Assembly (NCBI GenBank): GCA_965153455.1
Contig: OZ234503.1
Location: 14,451,118 to 14,515,117, forward strand
DNA length: 64,000 bases
Reading direction: 5' to 3'
DNA from: Sphagnum compactum
Lineage: Eukaryota > Bryophyta > Sphagnopsida > Sphagnales
Shown: positions 35,640 through 46,904 of the stretch, one piece after another
Position numbering within the stretch: the stretch's first letter is position 1
How the letters are laid out: each line of letters begins with the position of its first letter
Position numbers and translations under genes: made by a program
The notes under the pieces: model-generated
What the model saw: only the letters and a program-made list of their open reading frames with translations
Told to the model about the DNA's origin: nothing
Databases searched by the model: none

Positions 35640-35901
35640 AAAATACCTCTAGAAGTGCGACAAATTTGGTGACTATTGTGATTAATGGGACATCTTAACC
35701 TATTCATGGATGAAAATAGACTTAAAAACCATCAAACTCATAGGATGAAGTTATCAATAGTTACAACCTAGTTGTAATAGTGACCAAAATATTGAAATTT
35801 GATCTTATAGTTGCAAATACTCCCAAAACTAATCACAAACAACTACAAGTTGCATGTAGTCATAAATGTCGTGGTTGCATTTTGGTGGATTACTATTAGT
35901 G
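35640..35901. mobile_element. CACTA-like right end (solo or truncated)
   Basis: Read on the minus strand, the end is CACTAATAGTAATCCACC at 35901 going down. It resembles the plant CACTA terminal inverted repeat (CACTAxTAGAAA) and the better copy at 49418. Inside are shared subterminal blocks: AATGGGACAT (35675), CCTAGTTGTAATAGTGACC, TAGTTGCAAATAC and GTGGTTGCATTTTGG, all matched by counterparts at 49180-49410. No matching left end was found nearby. Confidence 0.55.
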
Positions 35902-36159
35902 TATTGAGTTTGCATATATCCCTTATGTTCATATGTCAAAAAATTTGGAAGATGAGTGAAGGGATGTTCAAACCTTGGTTGAATGGAATAAGCACATAAA
36001 CTTATTTCCACAAATGGATGTCAAACAAGCATCAAACAAAAATCACCTTAGGCATACTTATATAATGTAATTTGATCTCTTCCTAATAATTTGGCATTAT
36101 TGCATGGTATGTTTTTCCAACTTGTTTCATTTTATGTAATTGGGTGCTCATTTTGTAAA

Positions 36160-36312
36160 TATCAATGTAGGTATGGGCCGAAAGACCACCGTGGAGACCC
36201 AAACCATGAAAGATCTATAAAGTGCAATTGTTTGGCCCATTTTTCAATCAAGCGACTATACACTTGCCTTGAGGTTGCCAAAATAACATTCTATCATCAT
36301 GCACACACATAA
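36160..36312 (+). pseudogene. FAR1/MULE-type zinc-finger fragment of a transposase
   Basis: The plus strand encodes CRYGPKDHRGD, SIKCNCLAHFSIKRLY and AKITFYHHAHT. This has the C...C-x-C...HF-x-IK...H-x-H layout of the WRKY-GCM1/FAR1-like DNA-binding domain of Mutator-type transposases and their domesticated relatives. A stop follows directly after HAHT and no start or catalytic DDE region is visible, so it is a remnant. The family assignment is by spacing and flavour only. Confidence 0.4.
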
Positions 36313-36765
36313 ATAAATGGGGATCCCACCATGGTGCATGTCACCTAGAATCCACCATTTAGATGTCTATGTATGGCTTCTATATTCGATGCCAAGACTT
36401 TGCAATAGAATTCCCATGCAAGCAAGTATAATTTTATTAACTTCTTTTCTATTTGTTTTAATTTTTTTTCATTAGCAGAATTCACATGTGAACATGTATA
36501 TGTAGTTATATTAAACATGTACCTTCTTTTGTTTAAGTTTCTGTGACCTCATGAACAAACTTTTCATGCTCAAACAAGTATAAAATTCATGTAAAGTTGT
36601 TGAAATTTCTGTCACCTCATGAGTAGAATTCTAATGTGAGCAAATGTACAACATTTTATTATTTTCTTTTGTCAAGTTTAATTTCTATCACCAATATATT
36701 AGTTGTATGTTGACTGATGGAGTTCCCTATTGTCCTTTTTGATTGTGTCCCTTCATTGGATGTAG

Positions 36766-37182
36766 GCAACCCATGTGCCTCCTTGGCAATTGGTAAGGTT
36801 GAAGCCAACCAATCGAGTTGAACTACAAGAAACATTTCATGACTTTGATCATGAAAAAGAAATGGGTGGTGGGGGCGAACAATTGGCAGAAGATGTCCAT
36901 ATAGGGGACAATGTGGCAATCAAATGCCAATCCTCAACATATGAAGAATATTGGATTTTATTGTGTGATAAGGGTTTACACATGGTTGGACAGGCCTTCA
37001 AAGATGATTGGGGCCAAGAATGGGTCCCAGGAGATTGGGTCATTTGTGGCATCCAGTATGAAAGGTTAAAACCAGGAAGTAGGTCCTACATTCTACTAGA
37101 AGATTCCCCACATGCTTTTGTTTTCTCTCACTTGGTAGTTGCTTGCAAGTTTAGGATGCCACCTACTACCCATAGCATTTGA
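36766..37182 (+). CDS. Uncharacterised transposon-associated ORF or exon
   Basis: Open from an AG acceptor-like site (GATGTAG) to TGA, the product reads HVPPWQLVRLKPTNRVELQE, then HIGDNVAIKCQSS, YWILLCDKGLHMVG, WVPGDWVICGIQYERL, SRSYILLEDSPHAFVFSHLV and ACKFRMPP. There is no ATG at the 5' end that gives this frame, so it is probably an exon. It lies 450 bp downstream of the FAR1-like fragment on the same strand and may be the C-terminal part of the same element protein. I do not recognise the domain; the regular beta-rich pattern with Trp and Gly looks like a real fold. Confidence 0.4.
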   Translation, partial: ATHVPPWQLVRLKPTNRVELQETFHDFDHEKEMGGGGEQLAEDVHIGDNVAIKCQSSTYEEYWILLCDKGLHMVGQAFKDDWGQEWVPGDWVICGIQYERLKPGSRSYILLEDSPHAFVFSHLVVACKFRMPPTTHSI

Positions 37183-37686
37183 GGTTCTGTTCAACTTATG
37201 AATTGACATTTGAAGTCATTAGCATCATTTAGCAAGGGCTTGAAGCTCATATGCTAATTGATGTTGATGAAGACTAATGAATATTACATCTAAATTATGT
37301 ATTGCAACTAGGATATACATCATAGACTCATTAGTATGCAATAGTAAACTTTGTAGTCAAAGTGTCATGTACTTGGGCATTAGACCAAATTTCTGGTACA
37401 TGAAGGAAACAAGGTATGTACATTTGTGCTAAGCTTTGGTAAATTGCTTTCTTTTTGCACTAGACCATTTATATGTCAAAATTGCTCAATTTCTTGGTAT
37501 GCTTATTGTGTCCCATGTTTTAGTCTCTGGATGTATAGTTGCAGTAGATTCACATATTATGCTTCTGAAAATTAATAACCATTACCATATACATGTTTAA
37601 GAGAGCTCAAAAGGATGTATCTTTACTGTGTCTTAGACATTTCAAATTGTGCTAATTTATGATCATTGAATTCAATTTGTGCCAAT

Positions 37687-38276
37687 ATGCTTATGTTGAT
37701 GACAGTTTATGTAAAACATCCATGTTTACCAAAATGAGTGATTTAGTGATCAAGAAATAACATGAGCATAGATGGAGGCAATGCAAGAATCTATACAAAC
37801 TTGCTTTAAATTGGAATTCAATTTAATAATTTTAGTGGACAATGGTTCAAATTGAATGTAATAAGGGAGCCCTTAAATAGTGGCTCAAAAAATTATCCTT
37901 TTGGCAGTTCTATTTTATCTTTAACTAGAAGAACTTCTGTACTTTGCAAGTTCCTAAGGACAGATAATACACAATGTTAATATGCTTAAGTTGAATTCAA
38001 TTTATGTCAGACATCCTTGATGGCTAGAATGAGTGATTTAGTGATCAAGAAATGGCAGGGCATAGATGGTGGCAATGTAAAAGTCTATACAAACTTGGCT
38101 TAAACTAGAATTCACTTTAATAGTGTGAGTGCATAGTGCTTAATTGAATGTGAAAATAGTGGCTTCAGTTAAGGGGCTCAAAAAAAGCTTCTTAGCAAAA
38201 TTACATTTGATCTTTAACTTGAAAAACTTTTGCACCTGACAAGTTCTTAAGGACAGATAGTACCTAGCAGCAATAT
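37687..38276. repeat. 295-bp tandem duplication
   Basis: Two units start at ATGCTTATGTTG (37687) and ATGCTTAAGTTG (37982). They share GAGTGATTTAGTGATCAAGA, GCATAGATGG, TCTATACAAACTT, AGTGGCT and CAAGTTCCTAAGGACAGAT or CAAGTTCTTAAGGACAGAT. They have diverged considerably. A third partial copy of the last block (CAAGTTCCTGAGGATAGAT) lies near 38785 within the minus-strand element gene, so the units may derive from its coding sequence. Confidence 0.8.
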
Positions 38277-38519
38277 ACCCAACATTTCTGTGCCTAGCAA
38301 ATAGCAATGTATATAAAATAGAATTCAGAACAAATCAGGCAAAACTTCCAAACAAATTATCAAAGTTCATGTTCCAAGGTCACATGGTGTTAAAACCCTT
38401 CTCCATGAAAACAATAGCAACATATTTGGAAGTGCGCAAAACAACTTCAAGTCTAATACTTATGTCATCATTTTTCCCATGAACATGAGTTCATGCATAC
38501 ACTCTTGACAAGTCACTAA

Positions 38520-41300
38520 GTAGTCATTTCTCTGAATACTTTGACCTAGTTGTCACGCCCCTTTTCATTGCTTCTTCCTATTTTTGAGTCATGTGTACAA
38601 CTTTCTTAGGATTTGTGGAATCGGAGCCCTTTGGTGGTCTGCCATACTTAACACCTTTAGGATTTTCACTCACTACTACCACACATTCTTTTGCCCCTTG
38701 GCTTAGTAACTTAGTTAGCAGCTCAAAAGAAATTGTGACTGTTTGGTCTTATGAACTACTACCCAACAATTTTGTACCTAGCAAGTTCCTGAGGATAGAT
38801 GTTGTGACATCAGTTTCACATTGACTCTTCTTTGTTGGGGGGGTTTCTGAAGATGTTCTGTTTGGGCTATGTCCACTAGTTGAATTCCTAATTACCGTTT
38901 TCCCATTATACGTTGGTGACATAGTTCTCAAACCCAATCCTTGTGCTAGTGATGTTGGCTAATCAACCATACTAGTAGCAGTGCTTACACATTATTGAAT
39001 GAATTGTGAGCATTCATTTGACTGAACTTTGGAACCAACAAATGCATATAGATATGTCAGAAAATAGATTAAGGTCAAATAAGGTCCTTACTTGATATTG
39101 TGTTTCTGGTGACCTTTGAGAATCTTTGACATCATTTTTTTTTCCTTGGCCATCAACGGAGATGAAAAGCATGATTTCTTTTGCTACAAGTTCTTCAAGC
39201 AATTTCCTCTTTCATTTAGAGGCTACATGAAATTTCATGTTACTTTTGTCAACAACTTCATTCTTTTCACCACATAAATCATCTTGAATGTGTCAGTGTG
39301 GTGATTCTGCACTTGTTGCAGGTTTGGTACTTGAGGAAGGAGTTTGCTTGTTCACATTTGAGCACAATGGTATAGGAATGAACTTGACATCTATGTATTC
39401 TCAGTATAGCTTTGTAGAATGTTTGCCCAATGGAGCTTGTGTCACCATATCAATACGTCAGACTTGAGTTACTTCATCACCTATGACAATAATCCATGTG
39501 GCTTCAATTCAATTCATACATGTTAAGTTCCCAAGCAGAACAAGCCATGCCATAACAATATAGTCAAAGGAATCATGAACACATCACATTTATTACAGAT
39601 CCCCAAATTAAAGAATGACACACTTGATTTCAAATCAAGTCCGAGTGTAGCAACTGCTTTGGATTAGGTCGTTTCGAATTTGTTCAAGATTCATTTGCAA
39701 GCTTAATCAACTTTTCATCTAGTTTCCGGAACCCCCAACTTATTAGGATGAATTTTCACATTACATACACAACATTTGTTTGACTCTTTCAGCATCACAC
39801 CAAGGCAAAAAGGATGAAATGTATGTTTGCAAGAAGCAACAACTGTCGTGACGTGTAGTGTCGTGACATACAGTGTCGTAAGGTGTACATGCATACGGGC
39901 ATGACACAACAACATTCATGCAATGAAACCCATTGTTACAAAATCCACATGGTTTTACAATGACGAAAGTCCTCCCACTATCATCCACAGATTCTTCAAA
40001 ATGCATAATGAGTTTTGGCTTGAAGGTCATGCCCTCCCTTGTTTTCATTTTGTCCCATTGGAGTTGAATATTTTCCAACTCAATCTGGAACTGCTTCATG
40101 TGAAACATACACTTTTCATGTTCTTGGTCAAGAATCTGATAATTAGTTTGTGCTTCATCGAACAATGTTTCCCCTTGAATGGCCATTTCTTGTTTGTCTT
40201 CCATCAATGTCTTGGACTTATCCAGCTGCCTTTCCAATTTCAAGATTATTTCATCCCCTTCTAGAGCCTTGACAGTCTCCAAGTTGGAGATTATTATAGT
40301 GCCCTCTCCTTCAACTACATTAGTGTTGTTGAGGCATTTGTTTCCTAACAAGCATAAACAAAAAGAAAATTAGGGCATCAACTTGCATTATATTATTTAA
40401 TGTAAGACAAACTAATGAAGATTGTTGAAGAAGAAACTTCAAAATAAAAAATCAAGGTAGAAACTATAATTCTAAGTCGTAAAGGCTATTCAAAATGATC
40501 ACCTGGTTTTAATGGTTGGTTTGATCTTCTTTTTGTTTGAAAAGTGCTACCTCAATTGCATGCACACTATTTTGGGCCTCCACAAACTTTGCCTTTTGAT
40601 CTTCCATACTATATCATAATCCAACCAACCACTCTTTGAGCTCCTTCTTTTTGTCCTCTAAATGTTTGAGTTGTGCCCTTAGCAACTATCTTCACATCAT
40701 GCTTAAAATGTAGTAGGTTTTCCACGCTCTTGATTTCTTCCTGGGCAAAATGTGATCTTTTAGTAAAATTTGATTCCCCAGATATAAATGCACTTGACTT
40801 TTCTTTCACCCCATGACCTTCTGGTTGTGCAAAACCATCACTACAATCTGAATTATGTGACGAATGAATTTTTGGCAATGCACCTATGTTTACGCGTCGT
40901 GCCTTCTCTCTAGTAGTAGTTGTAGCCACTTGTGCCCAATTAATTTTAAGTCTTTTAATAGGCTTTACCACCCAACCCTTCACTAACCACAAGTACAACT
41001 CATTATTTGTTATGTGGCCAGTGCCATAAATCTTCCAATATAGTTTCTCCAATTCCTTTCTATGCTCTTTTAACAGCAATGGATTGGCGGTTTTGAATTT
41101 TTGAACATTGCTAAATATTGTGCAATGTCAGCTATGGTAACATGAACATCAGTAAGGTCTGATTTGGGATCCAACCCTTCAGTTAATAACTTTCTATGTC
41201 ATTGTGGCATTGAGTACTTTGTTCATGATAGTATGGAAAACTCTCATTTGGGATAGTACTTTGCCTCCCCCAATCATATTTTCATATATTTTGATGTTCC
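38520..41300 (-). pseudogene. Transposable-element gene remnant with coiled coil and RING-like Cys/His cluster
   Basis: On the minus strand, discontinuous open blocks run from about 41300 to 38520. They contain ENMIGGGKVLSQM, a block ELEKLYWKIYGTGHITNNEL, a long heptad-rich coiled coil (40351 downward, LKLERQLDKSKTLMEDK to IELENIQLQWDKMK), then CGFCNNGFHCMNVVV and, in another frame, ASCKHTFHPFCLG and CCVCNVKIHPN. Joined, the Cys/His spacing resembles a RING-type zinc site. Further on, YGRPPKGS looks like an AT-hook. Stops and frameshifts show it is inactive. The family resembles uncharacterised plant element proteins, but I cannot name it. A 63-bp insertion splits the zinc cluster. Confidence 0.45.
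39837..39913. mobile_element. 63-bp insertion flanked by a 7-bp direct repeat
   Basis: CAACAAC (39837-39843) and CAACAAC (39907-39913) flank a 63-bp segment that begins TGTCGTGAC and ends GGGCATGACA, so its ends are imperfect inverted repeats (TGTCRTG/CATGACA). Inside, the first 45 bp are three 15-bp units beginning TGTCGT. Insert plus one direct repeat is 70 bp, which shifts the reading frame of the RING-like exon it interrupts. Removing it restores a continuous Cys/His cluster. Confidence 0.7.
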
Positions 41301-41999
41301 TAATCATTGCATTTAAAAAAAGTTTCAAGAATGTCACATTGGTTATTTTCTTTAAATTTTTTGGTTAGGAACACAAATTTGAAACATGAGTTAAAAATTT
41401 TATAGGGAATTTTTTTCTAAGGTAATTTGGAAGTCATTTTACTTTTAAGCTTTTATTAGGAAATTAATTGAGGAAGTATAATTTAATTATGAATTTCCAA
41501 AATTAAGGTTATTAATTTTTGAAAGGGCACTTTTAATCAAGAATACAAATTTTTAACAATTTTCAATTTTTTTCCAAAATAAACTTCAAGTCATATATTA
41601 GTGCGTGCAATTGATAAATATGAGAAAAAAGTAATTTATAGTTGTGAAAACATTTAAAGTAAAGGGCCTAAACGAATGATTTAGCTATTTTTGGTTCTTT
41701 GACCATTCCTTGAGTGGTTCCTAGTGGTACCTCCACCCAAGGATGCTTTCACCCAAAAAACCCTTATTATAAATTCAAGATGCAAGACAACACGAAAACA
41801 CAAAAACAAATAAAAGAACAAAAAATAAAAAAACAATAAAAAACAAACAAAAAATTGAACAATTTTTTTTTAAAAATGGGCAAGAAACATACCTGGCCTT
41901 CACAAGTGTGTTTAATTTTTTGAGTTTCAATCTAAAATCTATGCATGCTTGTTCCCAAGCTTGACTTCCTTTCTCCGATTTTTTCGGCTAAATAATACA

Positions 42000-43120
42000 C
42001 TTTTGGAATGTATTAATTTACGCACTTTTTATAGACAGAGTGGGTAGTCCTTGAGCCACTTTTTCATTTGTTGTTACATATTAGCAAACCTTGGATAAAG
42101 CATGTCCAAAGCAAGAACCATGAAATGGTTATAGAATGCCCAAAGTCTTACACAACACCACAAAAGTAAGAGCTATTGCACAAGATTGCATATTAGCCCC
42201 TCATCCTTCACATATGTAAGAATCTTATTAGTGAGGGAAAACTTGTCAAGAAGTTCCCGTAGTTTGGGAGCCATGGTTGCACCACTAGTGGTAGTGACTT
42301 CAAATAAGTCAATTGTCACATGCTTAAGCTCCTAGTTGTTAAACAAAAAGTTGACAACCACATCAAACACATCATGTGTTCCTATAGACATCCACAAATC
42401 AAAAGTGCATGTGGCAAACATGCAACTAGTCAATGTAGGTTACACATATCTAACCAAAGTCTTTTCCACCAAGGTTGGTAGATGCTTTTCCACAAAAACC
42501 ATTTTTGATCAAAAGACCACCCTTGGGCATAACTTGTAAGCCATGTGATGCAACCAAATAGATTCAACTATCCTCATGGGCAAAAAACCTTTTTAACATT
42601 ACATCTTCTAGGAATCCAACCTTTGTATCATTTTTTTTTTTGAATTGGTTTGTGGATGAAAAGAATCTAGAGATTGTACTCAAGGTAATACACGGGTGCT
42701 CAGTGGTTAGTTGACGTTCAAATGTAGGTTTAGGCTATTTATCAATTTCTTCCACATACCTCCTTTACAAATTGTTATGTTCCTACCTCAATGTGTTTTT
42801 TGATGGCAATTATGCCATTAGATTTGTGCAGCTATGAACCCTTTTCGACTTTTAGTGTGTAGGACTAGGATTTCAGGACCAATCGTTTGGTGGTGACAAA
42901 TAATATAATGCATGATTTGGTTTTGGGTTAGATCAATAGGTTGGTTATTGTTCATATAATAAAAAGCCCATGTGACCAAGTTCTAACTATGTGGCTTCCA
43001 TGTTGCACATTATTTTTTCAAATCCTTCAATTGTTTCTCTAGAGCAAGATGTTTTTTAGTTGCATGTTCTACAATCTTAGCAGCTTTAGTAGCCTCACCT
43101 TCCATGTTGTTGCTAGTAAA
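42000..43120 (-). pseudogene. hAT-type transposase remnant
   Basis: The minus strand carries fragments of a hAT-like (RNase H fold) transposase: near 43.1 kb KIVEHATKKHLALEKQLKD; near 42.8 kb GFIA and AIKKHIE-like pieces; near 42.4 kb FATCTFDLWMSIGTHDVFDV, HVTIDLFEVTTTSGATMAPK and LRELLDKFSLTNKILTYVKD; then, after a frame change, GSCFGHALSKVC and TTNEKVAQGLPTLSIKSA. The TFDLWxS...HDxFxxxxNF pattern is characteristic of plant hAT relatives. In-frame stops and at least one frameshift make it inactive. The terminal repeats were not identified. Confidence 0.75.
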
Positions 43121-44935
43121 ACTTGCAAAAACAATGTGTGAAATATTGAAAACGAGATATGCAATCAGATCATTTGAAACTCCATGATGTAAACAAAAAA
43201 GTTAGGTAGATAATTCACTATTAGGAAACATGTGGTTAGACCATTTTGCAAACCATTCATTTTGCAGTGGTACCATTATAGTAGGTTTCCAATAGGCTTG
43301 GTGGTTTAGGTAGTGGTTGGTCCCTAGTGGGATAAAGAAACCATTAAACAAGTGATTAGGTGGTTTTGTTCAAAAAAATAAAATTTGGTGGTTGTGAGGA
43401 ATTCTTGCACACCTTCCACATGAAGATATGCACTCACAAAAATCCACTTGGGAATGGAACTACTATGTAGTTGTAGTCTAACAAGTAAAGGTGGTTCAAT
43501 GTAATGTAATGAAGTTCACTAAGACTCTAATGCGTTGTGTCCACTTGGAAGATACGAAAACATTGTGGGAGAATCATAACTCATCATGATAGAGTGTGAA
43601 GGAACTTTATGTTGATGTTCATTCAATGTCACGCTTGATGGTTGAACCCCCTTCGCTCCATTCGTCATAACATCTTCATACAACCTCCTAATTTAACATG
43701 CATTGGATTTTTGAAAAATTAATCTAACAAGGAGCAAGGTTATAAAATTTTATAAGCTTTTATTTTTTAAATCAAGAGTTATGCCTTGGAGCGAAAAACT
43801 ATTTTGATTAGATGTGAGGAGAAAAATAGACAATTTCGACCCCTTTTACTTTCAGCAAGTGTAGCTCCCTTACAGTAAACCCGATGATGCTGAAATTTTG
43901 AGAGAACCTTCTACACCTCTTAAACTAGAACTGTTTTAAATTTGATACAAATCCAACAGTGGATTTGAGAGGAACAACTATTTCAAATAAAAATCCAGAG
44001 GCTTTGTTGTGGAAATCCTTCCATGAACTCCACTTCAAGAACTTGCTACACACAACTTCCTTCCATGCTCTTGTTTGCACACATCTTTTCTATCAACAAC
44101 AACCTTCCACACATAAGAACTAATCTCTCTCTCGCACTTTCATTCTCCTCCTCTTCTTTTCCCCAAAAACCAGATACTCCTCTCCCTTGGTAAGCCTCCT
44201 AGACCCCTCCTTGAGCTTGTTCTCCTTGTCCAATGGAAGTTTGGAAATCTTTCCTTCCAATCAATGACCCCTCATCCTTCATGCCCCAATGAGAATGGAG
44301 AATGATTTTCTCTCCTATGGAAATTAGGATGAGGATCCTTATGCCCAATGAAAAACGAGGAAAGTTCCATTCTTCAATCGAATAGGATGATAATCCTCAT
44401 GACCAATGGAATTGGAGGACTCATCCTTTTCCTTATCTTGGACATCTTGATGGGGTTCTTGAGCTTCATCCTTGTCAATTTCGTTCGTTCGACTTTAACA
44501 TCCCACTTTTTCATCTTAATTATTCTAAGTAACTAACTACTAGGATAATTTACCAGTAGTAATAAGTAAACATCCTTGAATTCCCATTTGACTAAATCAA
44601 TTCAATGGTAGTAGTAACCCTTCCGTACACCATTTACTCTTTTAACATTCCCTAGTTATTCCTTACCATGTACTAATTAATTATGTAATACATAGTAATT
44701 AGAATGAAATTTAGAATTACAAGGATTCTTATGTACTTCTAGATCCACCATCGATATTAGGGCTTCACAAATTCGTTGGAACAAGGAAGTTTGGCTTCTC
44801 ACGAAATTCCGCCATCATTACCACGCCTCACGCCTACCCTAATTTTTTGAATAAAGGTAACGGCCCCCTCAAATGCAAGTGCCAAATTGGTTCGGTTACC
44901 TTTTAGTTTTTGTTGATGCAGGTGAAATTTTGGTT
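43121..44935. other. Intergenic sequence
   Basis: No gene recognised. A stretch at 44280-44430 repeats ATGCCCAATGA/ATGACCAATGGA-type blocks. The segment 44720-44930 contains a possible acceptor (TGATGCAG) leading into the ORF at 44936. Confidence 0.4.
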
Positions 44936-45262
44936 ATGGCGGATGATGTTGCTACGCCCTCGAATCCTCTAGTTGCACCAGTAGAACAGGAAGAGCTTGA
45001 AAAAGCACCGCTTGACGTGAATGTTTCTTAACGGCCGCGCGAAAAAGAACCATCAAAGCGAGTGGTGCGCCCTCGAGTTGATCGTTCGGCATGGGATTGT
45101 CGATTGTCTCCTAACCCACATGCCTTAGCAATTTATTTAGAATTTGTTCCTTCTCATGGAGTCGCACCGGAAAGGTTTGAAGAGTGTCAATGTGAAGATG
45201 ACGATGTTTGTCTTCATTGTCGAACTTGGGTTCCCGGTGATAGCTATTATCGTTGGCTATGA
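44936..45262 (+). pseudogene. Small ORF with one in-frame stop, unknown family
   Basis: Starting at ATG 44936 (after an AG acceptor-like TGATGCAG at 44920), the frame reads MADDVATPSNPLVAPVEQEE to DVNVS, TAA at 45029-45031, then RPREKEPSKRVVRPRVDRS, CRLSPNPHALAIYLEFVPSH, a Cys-rich CQCEDDDVCLHC and a final WVPGDSYYRWL with TGA. Composition is higher in GC than its neighbours, and the frame is continuous on either side of the single stop. The C-x-C...C-x2-C cluster could bind a metal. I do not recognise the family; it may be a recently dead gene, a TE-linked ORF or an assembly error at one base. Confidence 0.4.
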
Positions 45263-46002
45263 GGCCCAATCAACCCCGTTCCTATGAAGCATCGGGCCAA
45301 ATACCTAGTTTGCACCATTTGTCGCATTCTGAGTCTTTTGCAATTGTGATCTATCCCCTTAAGTCGGTTATTAAGTTGTAATTCACTTGAGGTTACTCAG
45401 GTGAAAATGTTAATACTTAAGGTTGATTTTGATTCTATTTAAGAGTCTGATAAAAGTGTAAACTAAATAAAGATGTATTAGGACTACACCCTAAAAATTT
45501 TACAAGTATAACACTAGTGCTTAAAGATTATTCTACAGACTAATTCAATATTGTCATGGCGAAGTGTTAATGTTAATTATGGGCTTGTATTCCCAATATA
45601 TCAATAAAATCACATCTAATTCCACATCCCTTTGCACCTCTCTACAACCTAAAAGGATAATGCACTTTAAAAGGTTTACTAGGTCCTAAAACTAACTAAG
45701 TGTTACATCATCTTAAATAAAAAAGTTCTCTACGCTTGGGAATATCCAAAGGCTAATCCAACTATTAATAATTATTATTTGGAGGTTTATAAAGATTCAT
45801 ATCATTATTACTAAAGAAAGTTATGGAACTAAAACTTAACATGTTGAATTACAATCCATGGCTCACAATGGTTTTTTTAGGGTGCTTAGGTAACATGTGT
45901 ATAATTAGAGGTTTGATGGGTGGTTTGTGCAATGGTCAATAAGGTGATTAGTCAAATGTTAACCTTAATTGATTGGTCAAACATAACTTTGATTGGTCAA
46001 AT

Positions 46003-46192
46003 GCCATGTGGCATTAAAACATTGGCCACCCATTTTATGCCACGTGGTATTTAGACATTGGTCATCCAAGTTAGGCCATGTGGCATTTAAATAATTGGCC
46101 ATTTAGGTTTGGCCAGTGGCATTTAAACATTGGCCACCTAGGCTAGGCAACATGGCATTTAAACAATAGCCACTTAAATTATGCCATGTGGC
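46003..46192. repeat. 36-bp repeat, six copies (GCCATGTGGC)
   Basis: GCCATGTGGC or a close variant occurs at about 46003, 46039, 46075, 46112, 46147 and 46183, separated by ATTTAAACATTGGCCACC-like sequence. The same motif (CACGTGG...GCCACGTGGCAT) occurs at 63358-63393 in the element at the right edge, so it is a module of the family. Confidence 0.8.
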
Positions 46193-46194
46193 TA

Positions 46195-46440
46195 AAACCT
46201 AAATGACCTAGGTTAAACCTAAATTAGGCCTAAAAACTAAGTACCTAGGTCTAAGAACCTAAAGTTAAAGCCTAAACACCTAAACATAAACCTAAAGTTC
46301 AAGCCTAAACACCTAAACATAAACCTAAAGCCTAAGCAACTAGGTTTAGGCAACCTAGGCCTACCCTAAAAACCTACATTATGTTCTTTCTTAAGTTGTA
46401 TCTAAAGCTAGGCCACTAGACTAGGCCTAGATATATGTCA
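46195..46440. repeat. CCTAAA-rich degenerate repeat
   Basis: Runs of ACCTAAA, GCCTAAAC and ACCTAGGT, including a direct duplicate of CCTAAACACCTAAACATAAA. It resembles a diverged telomere-type (CCCTAAA) sequence but lacks the triple C, so I do not call it an interstitial telomere. Confidence 0.65.
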
Positions 46441-46904
46441 CTTAGGTAGGTATGAATAGGTAGGTAGGTAAGTAAGATGTTATTTATTTTTTGTGACAAG
46501 CCTTTTTTATTGGCTCATCATAAGTAAAATTGCACTTTGAGTATATTTAATGCATATATTGTGTGTAGACTATTAGTTTTTATTTAGTTATATAGTTTAC
46601 AGGGTTCAACTTGTTAACAAAGGATATGGGATAAATTTACAACCACTAGAAGACATCATGGTTTTTTAAAAGGTTCAACATTGACCAAAAGGATGTTCAT
46701 TTTGACTAAAAGCATGGGGCATGAAAGACACATGGCTCTTTTGATTGATTTTCTTTATTAAAATAACCATTTTGACCAAGTGTTAAATCGCACATCTAAT
46801 CAAGAAGGACAAGTTTTTAAATGGTCCATCAAGATGCTCAAATCAGCCATATTAACTAGCCATGTTTAGTAAAATTGACCATATTAATTTGATTAGCTAA
46901 CCTA

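Noticed and set aside
39844-39906. Simple microsatellite expansion as the explanation for the 63-bp segment
   Set aside because: The 15-bp units cover only 45 bp, and the exact 7-bp flanking duplication with inverted ends fits an insertion better; expansion is not fully excluded.
46195-46440. Interstitial telomere repeat
   Set aside because: The repeat is CCTAAA-like and irregular, without the CCCTAAA heptamer expected of plant telomeres.
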